The notes beneath the pieces were generated by a model. That model saw nothing but the letters and a program-made list of their open reading frames with translations. It had not been told where the DNA came from and searched no databases. From NCBI RefSeq assembly GCF_032362555.1, contig NC_083527.1:3100001-3164000 (forward strand): a stretch of DNA of 64,000 nt, read 5' to 3'. Below, one piece after another: positions 34,908 through 45,790 of this stretch (position 1 is the stretch's first letter; each line of letters opens with the position of its first letter). This DNA is from Amyelois transitella. Taxonomy: Eukaryota; Arthropoda; Insecta; Lepidoptera; Pyralidae. Made by a program: the position numbers and the translations under genes.

Positions 34908-37900
34908 ATGTTCCGATCGGGTTATGGGCTGTTCAAAATTCTTTTGTTATCATGTTTTTCTGTTATCGTGGTAAGTAGTACTAACAGTGTGATTTGACTT
35001 TTACCTCCATTTGTATGAGAGTTTTTACGCGTTCTATGAAAACGACGAGAAAGCATTATTGCTATTATTATATTCGTAGACCTGCCTGCTACGGCGTAGC
35101 AAAAGACTACGTCGTAGCAAATAACTAAGATTTAAAGGACGTCTGTTGTTTTCAGTTAGTAGTATAGTTATAATTATATTTAAGTGATGTGACGTCAATA
35201 AGTCATACCTTGTATCCAATTTTGAACATAAATCTATTCTATTCTTAGGTACCTTAAGCACCTCTTTCGATGTAGGTACCATAGTAGGTTTTTATGTTTA
35301 ATTTTCACTAAAATTCTCGTTACCCTGGAAATTTCGAGAAAACCTTCAAATTCAAATTCAATTCGTGACGTAGGTAATGGGACGTTATAAAAATAAGTGA
35401 TATAAAATGATACATAAACACATATAATCACGTCTATATCCCTTGCGGGGTAGACAGAGCTAACAGTCTTGTAAAGACTGATAGGCCACGTTCAGCTATT
35501 TGTCTTTAAGATAGAATTGAGATTCTAATATTGACGGGTTGCTAGCCCATCGCCTAAAAGAAGAATTTCAAGATTAGAAGCCTACCCCTTAGTCGCCTTT
35601 TACGACATCCATGGGAGAGCGATGTAGTGGTCCTATTCTTTTTGGTGCCGGGAACCATACGGCTCACATACATATATAATGATTCCCATAGGATTCATAC
35701 ATCGTGCGCAACCACCCATGCTGCCAAGAGCCGAACGAGAACCTGACCCTGGCCATGGTGATAGACGCGTTCGAGATCTACGGCCACGACCCCACGGACA
35801 AGCTGGACCACCTGGCGCACTACCAAATAGAAATGATGAAGATCAAACGGGCCCCAGACCAGGTAACAATTATACACATACATATGATAACTGGTAGAGA
35901 ATGCCAAACGGCATTAAGTCCGCCTTTTGTACATTTTTGTTTTTTGTGCAATGAAGTTTAAATAAATAAATAAAAATATGATCACGTCTTTATCCCTTAC
36001 GGGGTAGACAGAGCTAGGATTGGTTGATTGGTACGTCGGGGACGTAGTTTCGTTCATAGTGGATAGCTCGCAGCTCTCGCCCATGTTATATGTCACGGGA
36101 ATAAGATTTTGAGTGTACTTGTACATGTAAAGCCATCAACAGAATACTTTCACTGATGGGATAGACAGAGCCAACAATCTTATAAAGACTGATAGGCCAC
36201 GTTCAGCTGTTTGGCTTAATGATAGAATTGAGATTAAAATAGTGACGGGTTGCTAGCCCATCGCCTAAAAGAATCCCAAGTTTATAAGCCTATCCCTTAG
36301 TCGCCTTTTACGACATCCATGGGAACGAGATGGAGTGGTCCTATTCTTTTTTTTTATCGGTGCCTGGAACCACACGGCACTATAAGAATTATATATACCT
36401 AAGTCATTTTTTGTTTTACTAGTGAATCTAGCCTTATTTCTCAAAATTGTGACGAGTTTGTTTGTTTAAACGAATATATTACCTTTCGTAAGACGTTTTA
36501 TTTGTTGTCCAGAGTTCGCAAAATTTTTTGTAATGATTTTTTTTCAAAAAAGGGACGATATTTGGCGACTATACCTTACGATAAGTGTGTTGCGTGTTTC
36601 AGTACATAATAAACGAGCACGTCCACATAGCGACTGATCATTTGGGGCGGTTCATTTACATGCACATCAAGGAATTGAAGGTAATTTTACTTAACACTGA
36701 CTTTTGCCAGAGGTATAGCTCCTATAGAAATTTACTATAAACCCTTCCTATTTTCTTCGTTTGTGATTTAAACCTTTTTTATTCCTAAGAGGAATTTGGT
36801 TGTTTCATGACAAAAATAGTTTTTTAACACATGTCTAAATCCATTTTCTCCTAATACTACTTCTTTTTTCTCAATAGTTTGAAGTTGTTAATAATATTTC
36901 TAATACGTGTTATGAGCATGAAACAACAGCTTAAATTTAACATCTTTCTTTTCTGCCTTTTTTCTACGCCCGTGTCTATCTTTACCTAAATCTGTATTTT
37001 TTGTTGTGTGCTACTGTAATCTCTTCTAGAAGCCTATACTCGTATGTCAAATTTTAACAGTTTAGGCTTCGCGTTGATCCGTCATGAAATTGGTTCCTTC
37101 TCTGTTCTTTGTGGTGAAGAAGTACATCGTGAGAAATCCTACAGGTTTTCAGGCAACTGGATAGGTTAGGTTCCTCTGCAAAGGTTGCGAAGATGAGATG
37201 GGAGTAGCTCCGTGTAAAAACCTGACTCCCTTTATGATTATGGTCAAAAAGCGCACTCCGGGCTTCTCTTCATAGGTGAGGATGTAACCAGGACTAACGT
37301 CAGGGAGAAGAAGAATAATCAGCTTGATCTAATAAGCAAAAAGGAAAGTACCTAGTTTCCTTTTTACTCCTTTGATGTATTTTCATATTGAATTTCTAGC
37401 TCCCTTATGTTTAGAAGAAAAAGCCAGATCGTTAACTCTTTTAGATGAAGAATTTCTAGCCCCTTACCTTAACATAATTAACCTAGATGTTTTCAAGGTA
37501 CTACTGATAGCACTAGATGACGCCATAGACAATATGCTGACGATGTACGACAACCACAACGCTATCAAGTCTGAGAGAGTAGCTACGTACAACTCGGCTA
37601 TGGGAGGGGTTGTACCTGCGGAGTTTTATTTGAGTCAAGGTTCGTATTAGGCATTATTATTAATTTTTCTTTTAATGTTCATGAATTAGTTTCGCTAAAA
37701 CTTAAACATTGGTGAAATAATCGCTGTAAGATCAGCGTTGATTACTAAAAAAATTAATTGCTATGCCGTAGGTATTCCGCAAGGCAGTATTTTTGATCCA
37801 AATATTATTATAAATTTCGCTTTTTGATTCTACACAGTTTTTTTTTGTTTATTACAGAGTTCTATTGCGGCAAGAATGTATACATTTTCATATCGGAACT

Positions 37901-40900
37901 ATACAGTGATATCTATAACATGGGGCGGGGGCCGTCCCCTTACTGTCTGGGAAGAGCCTTCCACTTTCTTGGCTTTATACATTTCATGGACGATAAGCAC
38001 TACTACTTGGAGGAAGACCCGTCTGTCGTCTTCCAGATGGATAATTACATTCATGGGCTGGAGTGTCATCTGTCAGTTTGTATATTTAGGTGAGTAATGT
38101 TTTTCTTAATCAGGAAGAAATGGAGGTACGTCTAGGTTCAAATCCTACTTTGAGCAAGTATCAATGATTCTTTTTTGAGTTTTGTACACTAGTTTTCATG
38201 CTTAACGACGCTCTTACAGTGAGAACATTGTGAGAAAATTTGCATTCAGACAATTGATTCAATATGGTTTAGGTTCCCTTGCAAAGGTGGCGGAGGTAAG
38301 GTCATGTAAAACCTGACTTACGCAATCTTGGGTCATGGTCATGGATGAATCTGGGATTAACACCAGAAAGAAGAACACTACATTCCTAGATAAGTTATTG
38401 GTTTATGCATCATAGTTGAAGATAATATTATTAAACAACTACTTATGTGTCTGTTTGTTTCCTTAATAAAGATAAATTAATTAATAAATAGATCCTTTAT
38501 GTCATCTAGGAGTGTACCAATTGAAGTAAATTAGCGGGATTTTACGTTTAACACGGATGGAGTCGCGAGCGTAGGTACTCTAGTAATTTTATCGACCTAC
38601 GGTGAAGCAAAAAGGAGTGTTATGATTTTAACTGTATGGTAATATCAAGGTTCCCATTCAAGAAGAATCTGCAACACACCCGAGACATATCCTCGATGCC
38701 GAAAGCCATAGTGAAGTGTGGTCTGGTGACGTACAAGTTGCCGCCCCTCACCGCGGCTCTGTGCGTCATCACCTCGGGCTCATTCATCCTGGACTTCAAC
38801 ATCCAGGGCATCCGGTACAGGCACCACGACTACTTTCTCGTAAGAAGCATTTTTTCCTAAATTTTATTGCTACGACATCGCAGTATCTCTTTAGTGGACC
38901 CTGGTCTCTAAGGGCAAATTAGAACTTTGAGAAATGGTCTGTGGAAACCGAGGGCCCACCGTTCAGACTGACCTGATCATTGAACCTCAAAACCCTAAGT
39001 CAGCAAGCTGACTCCTAGGAAATGCTCTTTCATATACATTGCTGTATTGTAACAGCGCGTATAGCCGGCGCTGGCTAACGGCGCATCTCGCCAGCGTCAC
39101 TCTGTAACCAGCCTCAACTATTTACTGAAAGCAGGTTATAATGGAAAAAGCTTGTTTTCTGCAGTGAGCCACTAACTAGAGTGAAGAAAGATGGAGGATG
39201 AAACCGATCGAGTAATAGCGCGAATTGCACCTTGGGAATTGAATTAGTATTTTGCTTCAGAGCCAAGAGTTCTTTACCTAATCAGAATAAATTTCAGTTA
39301 AGTGTGGGTTGATCACGTTCATACCCTTTTACATCTTGGTCTTCAACATCTGTTCAGGTTGAAATCATATGGCGTTGTCATGATAACAACGACATAAATT
39401 TTTCAGACTATCCCTAACGGCGCGACGTACTACACCAAGGAGCCGCAGTCACCACTGGCTTGCGACCACCACGTCTGCGAGTGGAACAACACTAACTTCT
39501 ATGGGGGTAGGATTAATCAATCTTTTTTTTGCGTCAATCACTTCTTAAAATAATAATCAAGTTTTTTCATGTTTTTTAATGTAGACAATGTGAATTCGCG
39601 TCTGCGATTTAGATTTAAGACATCTATATTTGTAAATTGACGTCCGATGAAAATGCTGCAGTGTAGTTTGTTCCGCCGCTTCTTCTACACATGCGCTTTG
39701 GAAGCGGTAGTAGTTATAATTAGATTTAAGTTATGTGACGTCAATAAGTGATACCTTGTATCCAATTTTGAAAATAAATCTATTCTATTCTATTCTAATA
39801 AATTGTCATGGCGTTTGTCCTTGAGGAGCCCAGGGTCTTAATAATCACGATTCAGGAGTAGGTTAGTTAGGAAATTAAGAACTTACTTGAAGTATTTTAT
39901 GGGAAAGATATGGAAATGCCCATTTTTTTTATGTGTACGTACGTTTATGCGTCGCCCATTCGACGGCGTAGAATAGCGCACACTACCGTCGAATCACACC
40001 GATTGAAAACTCAATAAAATAACGACCCTATTACAAGAACATTGAACTTAAAATCGAAAAACAAAATGTCACTTGTTATCTCGCGTATAAAAGTGGAACA
40101 ATTTAGTGGCCAGTTCTGTTCGCGGGTTCAAATGGCGCGCTCTGATAGGCTCAACCGCTCAATTATTTTCGCGCCATACAAACATTTTACTCCTGCGCAG
40201 CTTGCCAGTGTAACATATAAAAGTGGTAATACCTTGTACATATTACAATGAATTTTAAAAAATATTAAAAAACAGATGTTTCTAGTAACTTTTTACTTCT
40301 ACTTTAGGTCCATTCGTAGTCCCCGGAGACCCCGGCACGGGGCTGTCGCCGCCGCCGCCGTTCGTGGAGCGCACGACGGAGTCCTATCTGTTCACCACTC
40401 CGGACACGCCAACAGGCGACAATACTACCGGTAAGTACCAACACGTTTTCATACACTTTCAAAATCACGTCTTTTTCTTTTACGGGGAAGACAAAGCCAC
40501 CTGTCACGGTCATGTGTCGTCTCACAAGAGTTCAACCATGCAGGTAATTTATTGCTTCAATTTTATTGTATGCAACAGGCAAGAAATTTGCATCATGTAA
40601 ATGGCGCTTTATAGTTGGCTTCGTCTACCTCGGAAGGAATAAAATGTGTGTGTTTGTTGTTTTTATATAATGATGCCTTTAACTAGTTTCGTATGAAATG
40701 ATTTAAATAATTCTAAATTGTTTAACATTTTCTTTCAGACTGTAAGTACAATTTTTTTTTAAAGTTCTATAGCACTTAAAACATTACAATTAGACATCAA
40801 AACTTAATAATGCAATGTCTTAATGATGATGCCAATGAGATTCTTGTTTCATCTTTAAAATGTTTAGGAAGGAAATATTAATAACAATATTTTATAACGA

Positions 40901-42012
40901 GACAACAAAAAACGCAAAGATTTGGGAAATCTATATATTAAACTAGAGGCGGCCCGCGACTTCGTCCGCGCGGAATCAATCCCGCGGGAACTCAGGGATA
41001 AAAAGTAGCCTATGTGTTCATTAATAAGTCGCCCGGGTCTTCAGCTACCTACATAGCAAATTTCATCGTAATCGGTTCAGTAGTTTTTGCGTAAAAGAGT
41101 AACAAACATCCATACTGACATACACACAAACTTTCGCATTTATAATATTAGTAGGATAATTAAATGTACTTTTAGATTAATTGACTAAAATTGCTCGTCT
41201 ACGTAGTTTCCCTGGAAGGCTGCTGGTTCATTTTCCCCCCGAACTACGGCTCCATCGCCGGGGTCAGTTATCTGGACCCGCTGGCAGTCCACGACCACCG
41301 CTACACTTGTCAGGCCACTGGGAACAAGGTGAGTTCACACCCTAAATAATAAAACGGTGAACATATTTTACGTCTTTCCGAGGATTTGCTCTGTCTTCCC
41401 CGTAAGAAATAAAGTCGTGATGGTATGTGTGCAATGGCGTGATAGGCCAGGTAAACGCATCCGGCTCGAAGGACCACTTGTTAACGACGGATACACACGC
41501 GTTCCGTTAAACAGTTTTGTTATTTATCAATCTATTTTATGCAAAATAAAGTATTGTTTTGCAAAATAAGGTGCCGTGTGGTTCCCGGCACCAATAAAAA
41601 AAAAAGAATAGGACCACTCCATCTCGTTCCCATGGATGACGTAAAAGGCGACTAAGGGATAGGCTTATAAACTTGGAATTCTTCTCTTAGGCGATGGGCT
41701 AGAAACCTGTCACTATTTGAATCACAATTCCATCATAAAGCCAAATAGCTGAACGTGGCCTATCAGTCTTTTCAAGACTGTTGGCTCTGTCTACCCCGCA
41801 AAGGATATAGACGTGTTTATATGTATGTATGTATGTAAAGTAATTTTTTTAAACGAAATAATTTCCAGGGTCTGTATTGGTACCCACAATGGATGGGGGC
41901 GCCGCCCCACCACCCGTACCCGCAGCCCGGGGACATGTCCGCGCAGCCCGCCCCCCGCTCGCCGTTCTACCCCCACCAGCAGGACACCATGAAACTACCG
42001 CCCAAAGTTTAG
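34908..42012 (+). CDS. Secreted protein of unknown function, paralogue B, 10 exons
   Basis: Family not recognised; paralogue of gene A. Exons: 34908-34970, 35692-35862, 36603-36680, 37498-37639, 37858-38089, 38650-38839, 39407-39506, 40308-40430, 41207-41328, 41869-42012. Phases close to 454 residues. Exon 1 codes a 21-residue signal peptide (MFRSGYGLFKILLLSCFSVI). Shared marks with A: RNHPCC, DAFEIYGHDPTDKLD, HIATDHLGRFI, YCGKNVYIF, LECHLSVCIFR, SGSFILDFNIQGIRYRHHDY, CDHHVCEWN, PPNYGSIAGVSYLD, GLYWYPQWMG. It differs by a longer Pro/Thr linker in exon 8 and a His/Pro-rich tail. Exons 1, 3, 5, 6 and 7 have the same length as in A (63, 78, 232, 190, 100). AATAAA at 42035-42040. SINEs crowd the acceptors of exons 2 and 10. 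No frame damage seen. Confidence 0.85.
35155..35247 (+). repeat. LINE 3' end with TGACGTCA
   Basis: AGTATAGTTATAATTATATT, then GTGACGTCAATAAGTCATAC, CTTGTATCCAATTTTGAACA and a TCTATTC tail. A second copy is at 39655-39805 with a longer (TTCTA)n tail. Intron 1 of gene B. Confidence 0.55.
35411..35665 (-). repeat. SINE-like element, near full length
   Basis: From the (ACAT) tail through TATATCCCTTGCGGGGTAGA to GGTGCCGGGAACCATACGGC. It ends 26 bases before the acceptor of gene B exon 2 (35692), so the branch point of that intron probably lies inside or at the edge of the element. Confidence 0.85.
35906..35974 (+). repeat. LINE 3' tail with (TAAA)n
   Basis: GGCATTAAGTCCGCCTTTTG, TTTTTTGTGCAATGAAG, then TTTAAATAAATAAATAAA. 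This is a tail sequence common in Lepidoptera. A shorter relative (TTTTTGTGCAATAGTGTTTA) lies near 8,630 in the CDC14 gene. Confidence 0.6.
35975..36382 (-). repeat. SINE-like element interrupted by a copied VGAT segment
   Basis: The SINE tail half (35975-36014) and body/head (36155-36382, ending ACCACACGGCAC) are separated by about 140 bases that match VGAT exon 2 and intron 1. Intron 2 of gene B. Confidence 0.8.
36015..36154 (-). pseudogene. Partial copy of VGAT exon 2 and adjacent intron
   Basis: About 140 bases match 33237-33376 with two to three differences. It includes the coding segment MGESCELSTMNETTSPTYQS and the upstream intron up to CACTGATGGG. The splice acceptor AG of the original is changed in the copy, and the donor half of the exon is absent, so it cannot serve as an exon. 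It sits inside a SINE in gene B intron 2. Confidence 0.9.
39655..39805 (+). repeat. LINE 3' end with (TTCTA)n tail
   Basis: GTTCCGCCGCTTCTTCTACA, GCGCTTTGGAAGCGGTAGTA, TATGTGACGTCAATAAGTGA and a CTATTCTATTCTATTC tail. Longer sister of 35155-35247. Intron 7 of gene B. Confidence 0.6.
40943..41158 (+). repeat. Short 'GGCCCGCGACTTCGTCCGCG' interspersed element
   Basis: From ACTAGAGGCGGCCCGCGACT through AATCGGTTCAGTAGTTTTTG to TTTATAATATTAGTAGGAT; well preserved. Intron 8 of gene B. Class unresolved, as for 7216-7415. Confidence 0.75.
41571..41838 (+). repeat. SINE-like element, full length
   Basis: From GTGCCGTGTGGTTCCCGGCA to AGACGTGTTTATATGTATGT with a (TATG)n tail. It ends 30 bases before gene B exon 10 (41869). 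With 42111-42305 it forms an inverted pair around the last exon. Confidence 0.88.
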
Positions 42013-42110
42013 TCGTAAATAACTTGATAAATAAAATAAATGATAAATTACAATGGGTCTTATTTAATGTAGTGTTTTAGAATTATATTTTGAGGATCGT
42101 GTAATTTGTT

Positions 42111-42305
42111 AGACTGAATGGCCACGTTCAGCTATTTGGCTTAATGATAGAATTGAGATTCAAATAGTGACAGGTTGTTAGCCCATCGCCTATAAAAGAA
42201 TCCCAAGTTTGTAAGCCTATTCCTTAGTCGCCTTTTACGACATCCATGGGAAAGAGATGGAGTGGTTCTATTCTTTTTTGTATTAGTACCGGGAACCACA
42301 CGGCA
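42111..42305 (-). repeat. SINE-like element, tail-truncated
   Basis: AGACTGAATGGCCACGTTCA through GCCTTTTACGACATCCATGG to GGGAACCACACGGCAC. It lies just past the gene B polyadenylation signal. Confidence 0.8.
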
Positions 42306-42744
42306 CACGTTGGGTACCTAAATATGATAATAAATCAGACTTATTCTATATCTGTGGATACTCATTCGGAAAACCGTTTCCTAACATGACCTCGCCGCGG
42401 AGTCGAACCCAGGATAAATTTTAGTTCTATTTCATATTCAAGTATTAGTTGCAATATCAAGGTTAATAATAATAACACAATAAATACGATTTTTAATAAC
42501 TTTTATTTCATATTATTATAATCATAATTTACACAAACATAACGAAACCTAATGCCATCTCGATACACGGTGACAATCCATTTCTAACCTATTTAATATA
42601 AATTTAAAATAAAAATGTCGAAATATAATTAGATCGTCTAAAAATACATTTCTGTAACGAAACGCGAAAACTTTAAAGAAACATCTAAATAAACAGTAAT
42701 AAGAAGATCGAAGTCCAACACGATTAGACATTATTATGTAAGTA

Positions 42745-42832
42745 CAGTCGGCCACATAAAAAGGATAAGTACCACTTTCGATACGTCTACTTTAAGTAAT
42801 ATGTATAAAGTAGATTTTTATGTGGCCGACTG
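42745..42832. mobile_element. Tc1/mariner-type MITE, 88 bp
   Basis: Perfect terminal inverted repeats CAGTCGGCCACATAAAAA at both ends, each flanked by TA, the Tc1/mariner target duplication. The interior (GGATAAGTACCACTTT) resembles the start of Tc1-like ends. No transposase; non-autonomous and apparently little decayed. Confidence 0.85.
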
Positions 42833-43800
42833 TACGGTAAAAAAAATTCGGGTTGTTATGTCAAAAATATCAAGAAATGAATGCGGATCGGTTTTTGGAA
42901 AGAGACAATCGACAAATATCAGCCTCGTAGAGTGATATCTATGTCACATATTCCTTAACGTGATTTAAGGTAAACGAATCATAAAGTAAAGTATCTATTT
43001 CATATGAACATATAAGTACTTGATAAATATGATACTTAATGGACGGGCGCGGATTTTCGCCGAATTGCCTCTTGTCAATTTGCAATCTTTTCCATTGGGT
43101 ATTGTAGGGTCCATGTTGTCATTATACTAATCCAGGTTAAGTTATAAAGTATGGATCAAAAATATATACTTTGTACGAAAACTAGGGACTCCTATACAGC
43201 AAAAGTAAAAAAAAAAACAAAATTTTGGTAAATATTACAACGTAAACATCGTTTACGTTTTCAAAGTTTAGCTTTGTAAATAGACGAAAGCGGGTTTCTT
43301 ACTGTCATACCAACATACATTGTTGTTTTGAAATATTACATATGTATCAATTTTGGTAGGTAAAAATCTCTAGTAAGTTAGGAGCCGTTTGGTGGAGTGT
43401 ATGATGACGGTCTTACATATTAACCAAACAAATGATTTTCGCGTGAATCACAGAACATTAACACACTATTGCACGAAAAAACTCGCCGAAAATAAAAATG
43501 ATCGCACGTCGCTACTCTCATTGAAAAAGCTTGAAAATTTAACTATAACTACTTATACTATATCGAAAAATAATCCTATCTTATGGGATATCACACTTTA
43601 CACGTTATTGTACCGCTTCGTACGTTAAATAATTTTATCATACAACTTTAATGAGCCACTTCAATATGAATCTCCCTATGCTTAATAAAATTGTCGTAAT
43701 AGGTACCTACTGCGTTCAAGGGGGCAAAGCTTTTTGTAATTGTAAATTATGTTTATTTGTAATTGTAAATTATGTTTATAGGACACATGTTTTGCCTCTT

Positions 43801-43903
43801 TATTCACGAACGTTGACAAGGCATATGTTTTATTTCTCTCTATTATTTCAGATAACAAAAGAGAAAATTGATAAAACATATGCCTTATCAAGTTTCGTGA
43901 ATA
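43801..43903. repeat. Hairpin with 33-bp arms
   Basis: Arms 43801-43833 and 43871-43903 pair with three mismatches around a 37-base loop; the core is AAGGCATATGTTTTAT. No TA-flanked transposon ends were seen, so it may be a fold-back or a transcribed hairpin. Confidence 0.7.
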
Positions 43904-44370
43904 GACCCCTTAAAGCTTATATTTGAAATAACTGTAGAGTGTAGTCTTTTAAGTGGGTTATGACCTTTATTCGCCCGACTGGCAGGGTACGGAAAAACAA
44001 GAAACAGTAACATTAACAACCTCTTTTAAGAAGTAGGTTAAAAAGGGGCTCGAAATCGCGAGAAGATAGCAAAGTGACTCATTAAAGACCAGGTTCCAGT
44101 GTATATTTTATACCGAAAATGAATAAAGCTTTTTGATGTAAATATATTCTTTCACTCGACTGCAAAAAGGCAGTTACATTTAGTCATATAAGTGAAAATA
44201 AAAAGTACTACATACATGATTATAGGAGGGTACAAGATGCATATTAATTACAATATGAGATAAACGGGACGTTGGAATGGTTATCTATGCATAAAATATA
44301 AAGTCATTTAAAGTGCTGATTAAATGCTTGGCTGTTAAGATGAAATATACATTTAACACCAATTTGCATA

Positions 44371-44636
44371 TATACATACATACATACATATCGTCACGTC
44401 TATATCCCTTGCGGGGTAGACAGAGCCAACAATCTTGAAAAGACTGAATGGCCACATTCAGCTATTTGGCTTAATGATAGAATTGAGATTCAAATAGTGA
44501 CAGGTTGCTAGCCCATCGCCTAAAAAAGAATCCCAAGTTTGTAAGCCTATCCCTAAGTCGCCTTTTACGACGTCCATGAGAAAGAGATGGAGTGGTCCTA
44601 TTCTTTTTTGTATTGGTGCCGGGAACCACACGGCAC
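44371..44636 (-). repeat. SINE-like element, full length
   Basis: (CATA)n, ATCCCTTGCGGGGTAGACAG and GGTGCCGGGAACCACACGGC; one of the best-preserved copies. Confidence 0.88.
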
Positions 44637-45790
44637 CCGCACGCACGGCATATATACGCGTTTTAAATCCCGAATGCCACATGAAATATACTTCTTTTTA
44701 TCCTTTTAAGACAACATGATAAGTATCATCATCATTTACATGGTCCTTCGATGAGACGGATAAAATATTGAAAAATCCTAAGTACATTCCAATCATTCGC
44801 ATTTTAATCGCCGCCAAAAATTGACATAATTTATAATATTTACGCTATGTAAATTAAGCAAACTCAAAAAAAAAAAAGAATATCTTGCTATCATTGTCTA
44901 GTTGTGCAATTGTCTGAACTTCGAAAAGAGACGGATCATAAGTGGTGAATATTTCTGCTCAGAGTTTGGATATTGAAGTACTTGTACGAAGTAACAAAGA
45001 TTTTATACTAGTGTAAAATATCTTTGTTCAAGAAAGTGTTCATACCTTACGATTTCAAACATCATATTTAACCTTACCAAAAAAAAGGTTCATTTTTGGC
45101 ATTCATGGGTATGAGAGTCGGATATGAGAAGGATTGTTTTGTTACAAAAACAAAATATTGGGATAATTTAGGGATAAACAATTAATGTGCACTTATTGGG
45201 GTATAAGAATACAAACTGAATGTGCACTTAGCCTAACGATACATAAATATGTCAAATACTATCTTTCTCAACAATATATATCTTTTGACAATTGTTACAC
45301 TTTTAATGAACGACGTTTTATGAATTAATCATTCATTCAATCAGAAGAGGCTTGTATTGTCTGTGCAACAATGCGCCAATGAAATGCCGTATATACTGTC
45401 AGGTGTTTTGTAATGGCTAGCCGTTCCTATAAAAGGCATGATTGAGCCGAGTGATTGATTTTCGCTTACGATTCGATAATAACAGTAACCTACTAACGCT
45501 GTGACGCTTTAGGATTTCTGATTTCGGTCATTATTTAATCAATAGATAACTTTTGTTGTAGTGTAATTTATAACAAGTAAATTTTCCTCTTTTTAGAATA
45601 TAATTTTCTTTTATTTTAGACATAAAAACATCTTAATTTTAACAATTAAAAAAATTCTAAATCACTATAAAATATATAAAAAATATGGATAAAGAAATAT
45701 TTTCAACAAATAAATTTTTTCATAAAGAAATGACTGCAGATCAAAAACCATAAAGACGCCACTCACGTTCTATGCTGTCTATGGCCGGAT

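Larger units (their letters stand above)
42013..45790. other. Convergent region between gene B and BSDC1
   Basis: 3.8 kb without a recognised gene: gene B 3' UTR, two SINEs, a Tc1-type MITE, a 33-bp-arm hairpin and AT-rich sequence. Part is probably the 3' UTR of BSDC1 (-). The scattered open frames (for example 42549-42755, 43389-43628) resemble nothing I know. Confidence 0.5.

Noticed and set aside
35911-36126. Frame resembling VGAT (MYKYTQNLIPVTYNMGESCE)
   Set aside because: It is the duplicated exon fragment without a usable acceptor or donor, not a gene.
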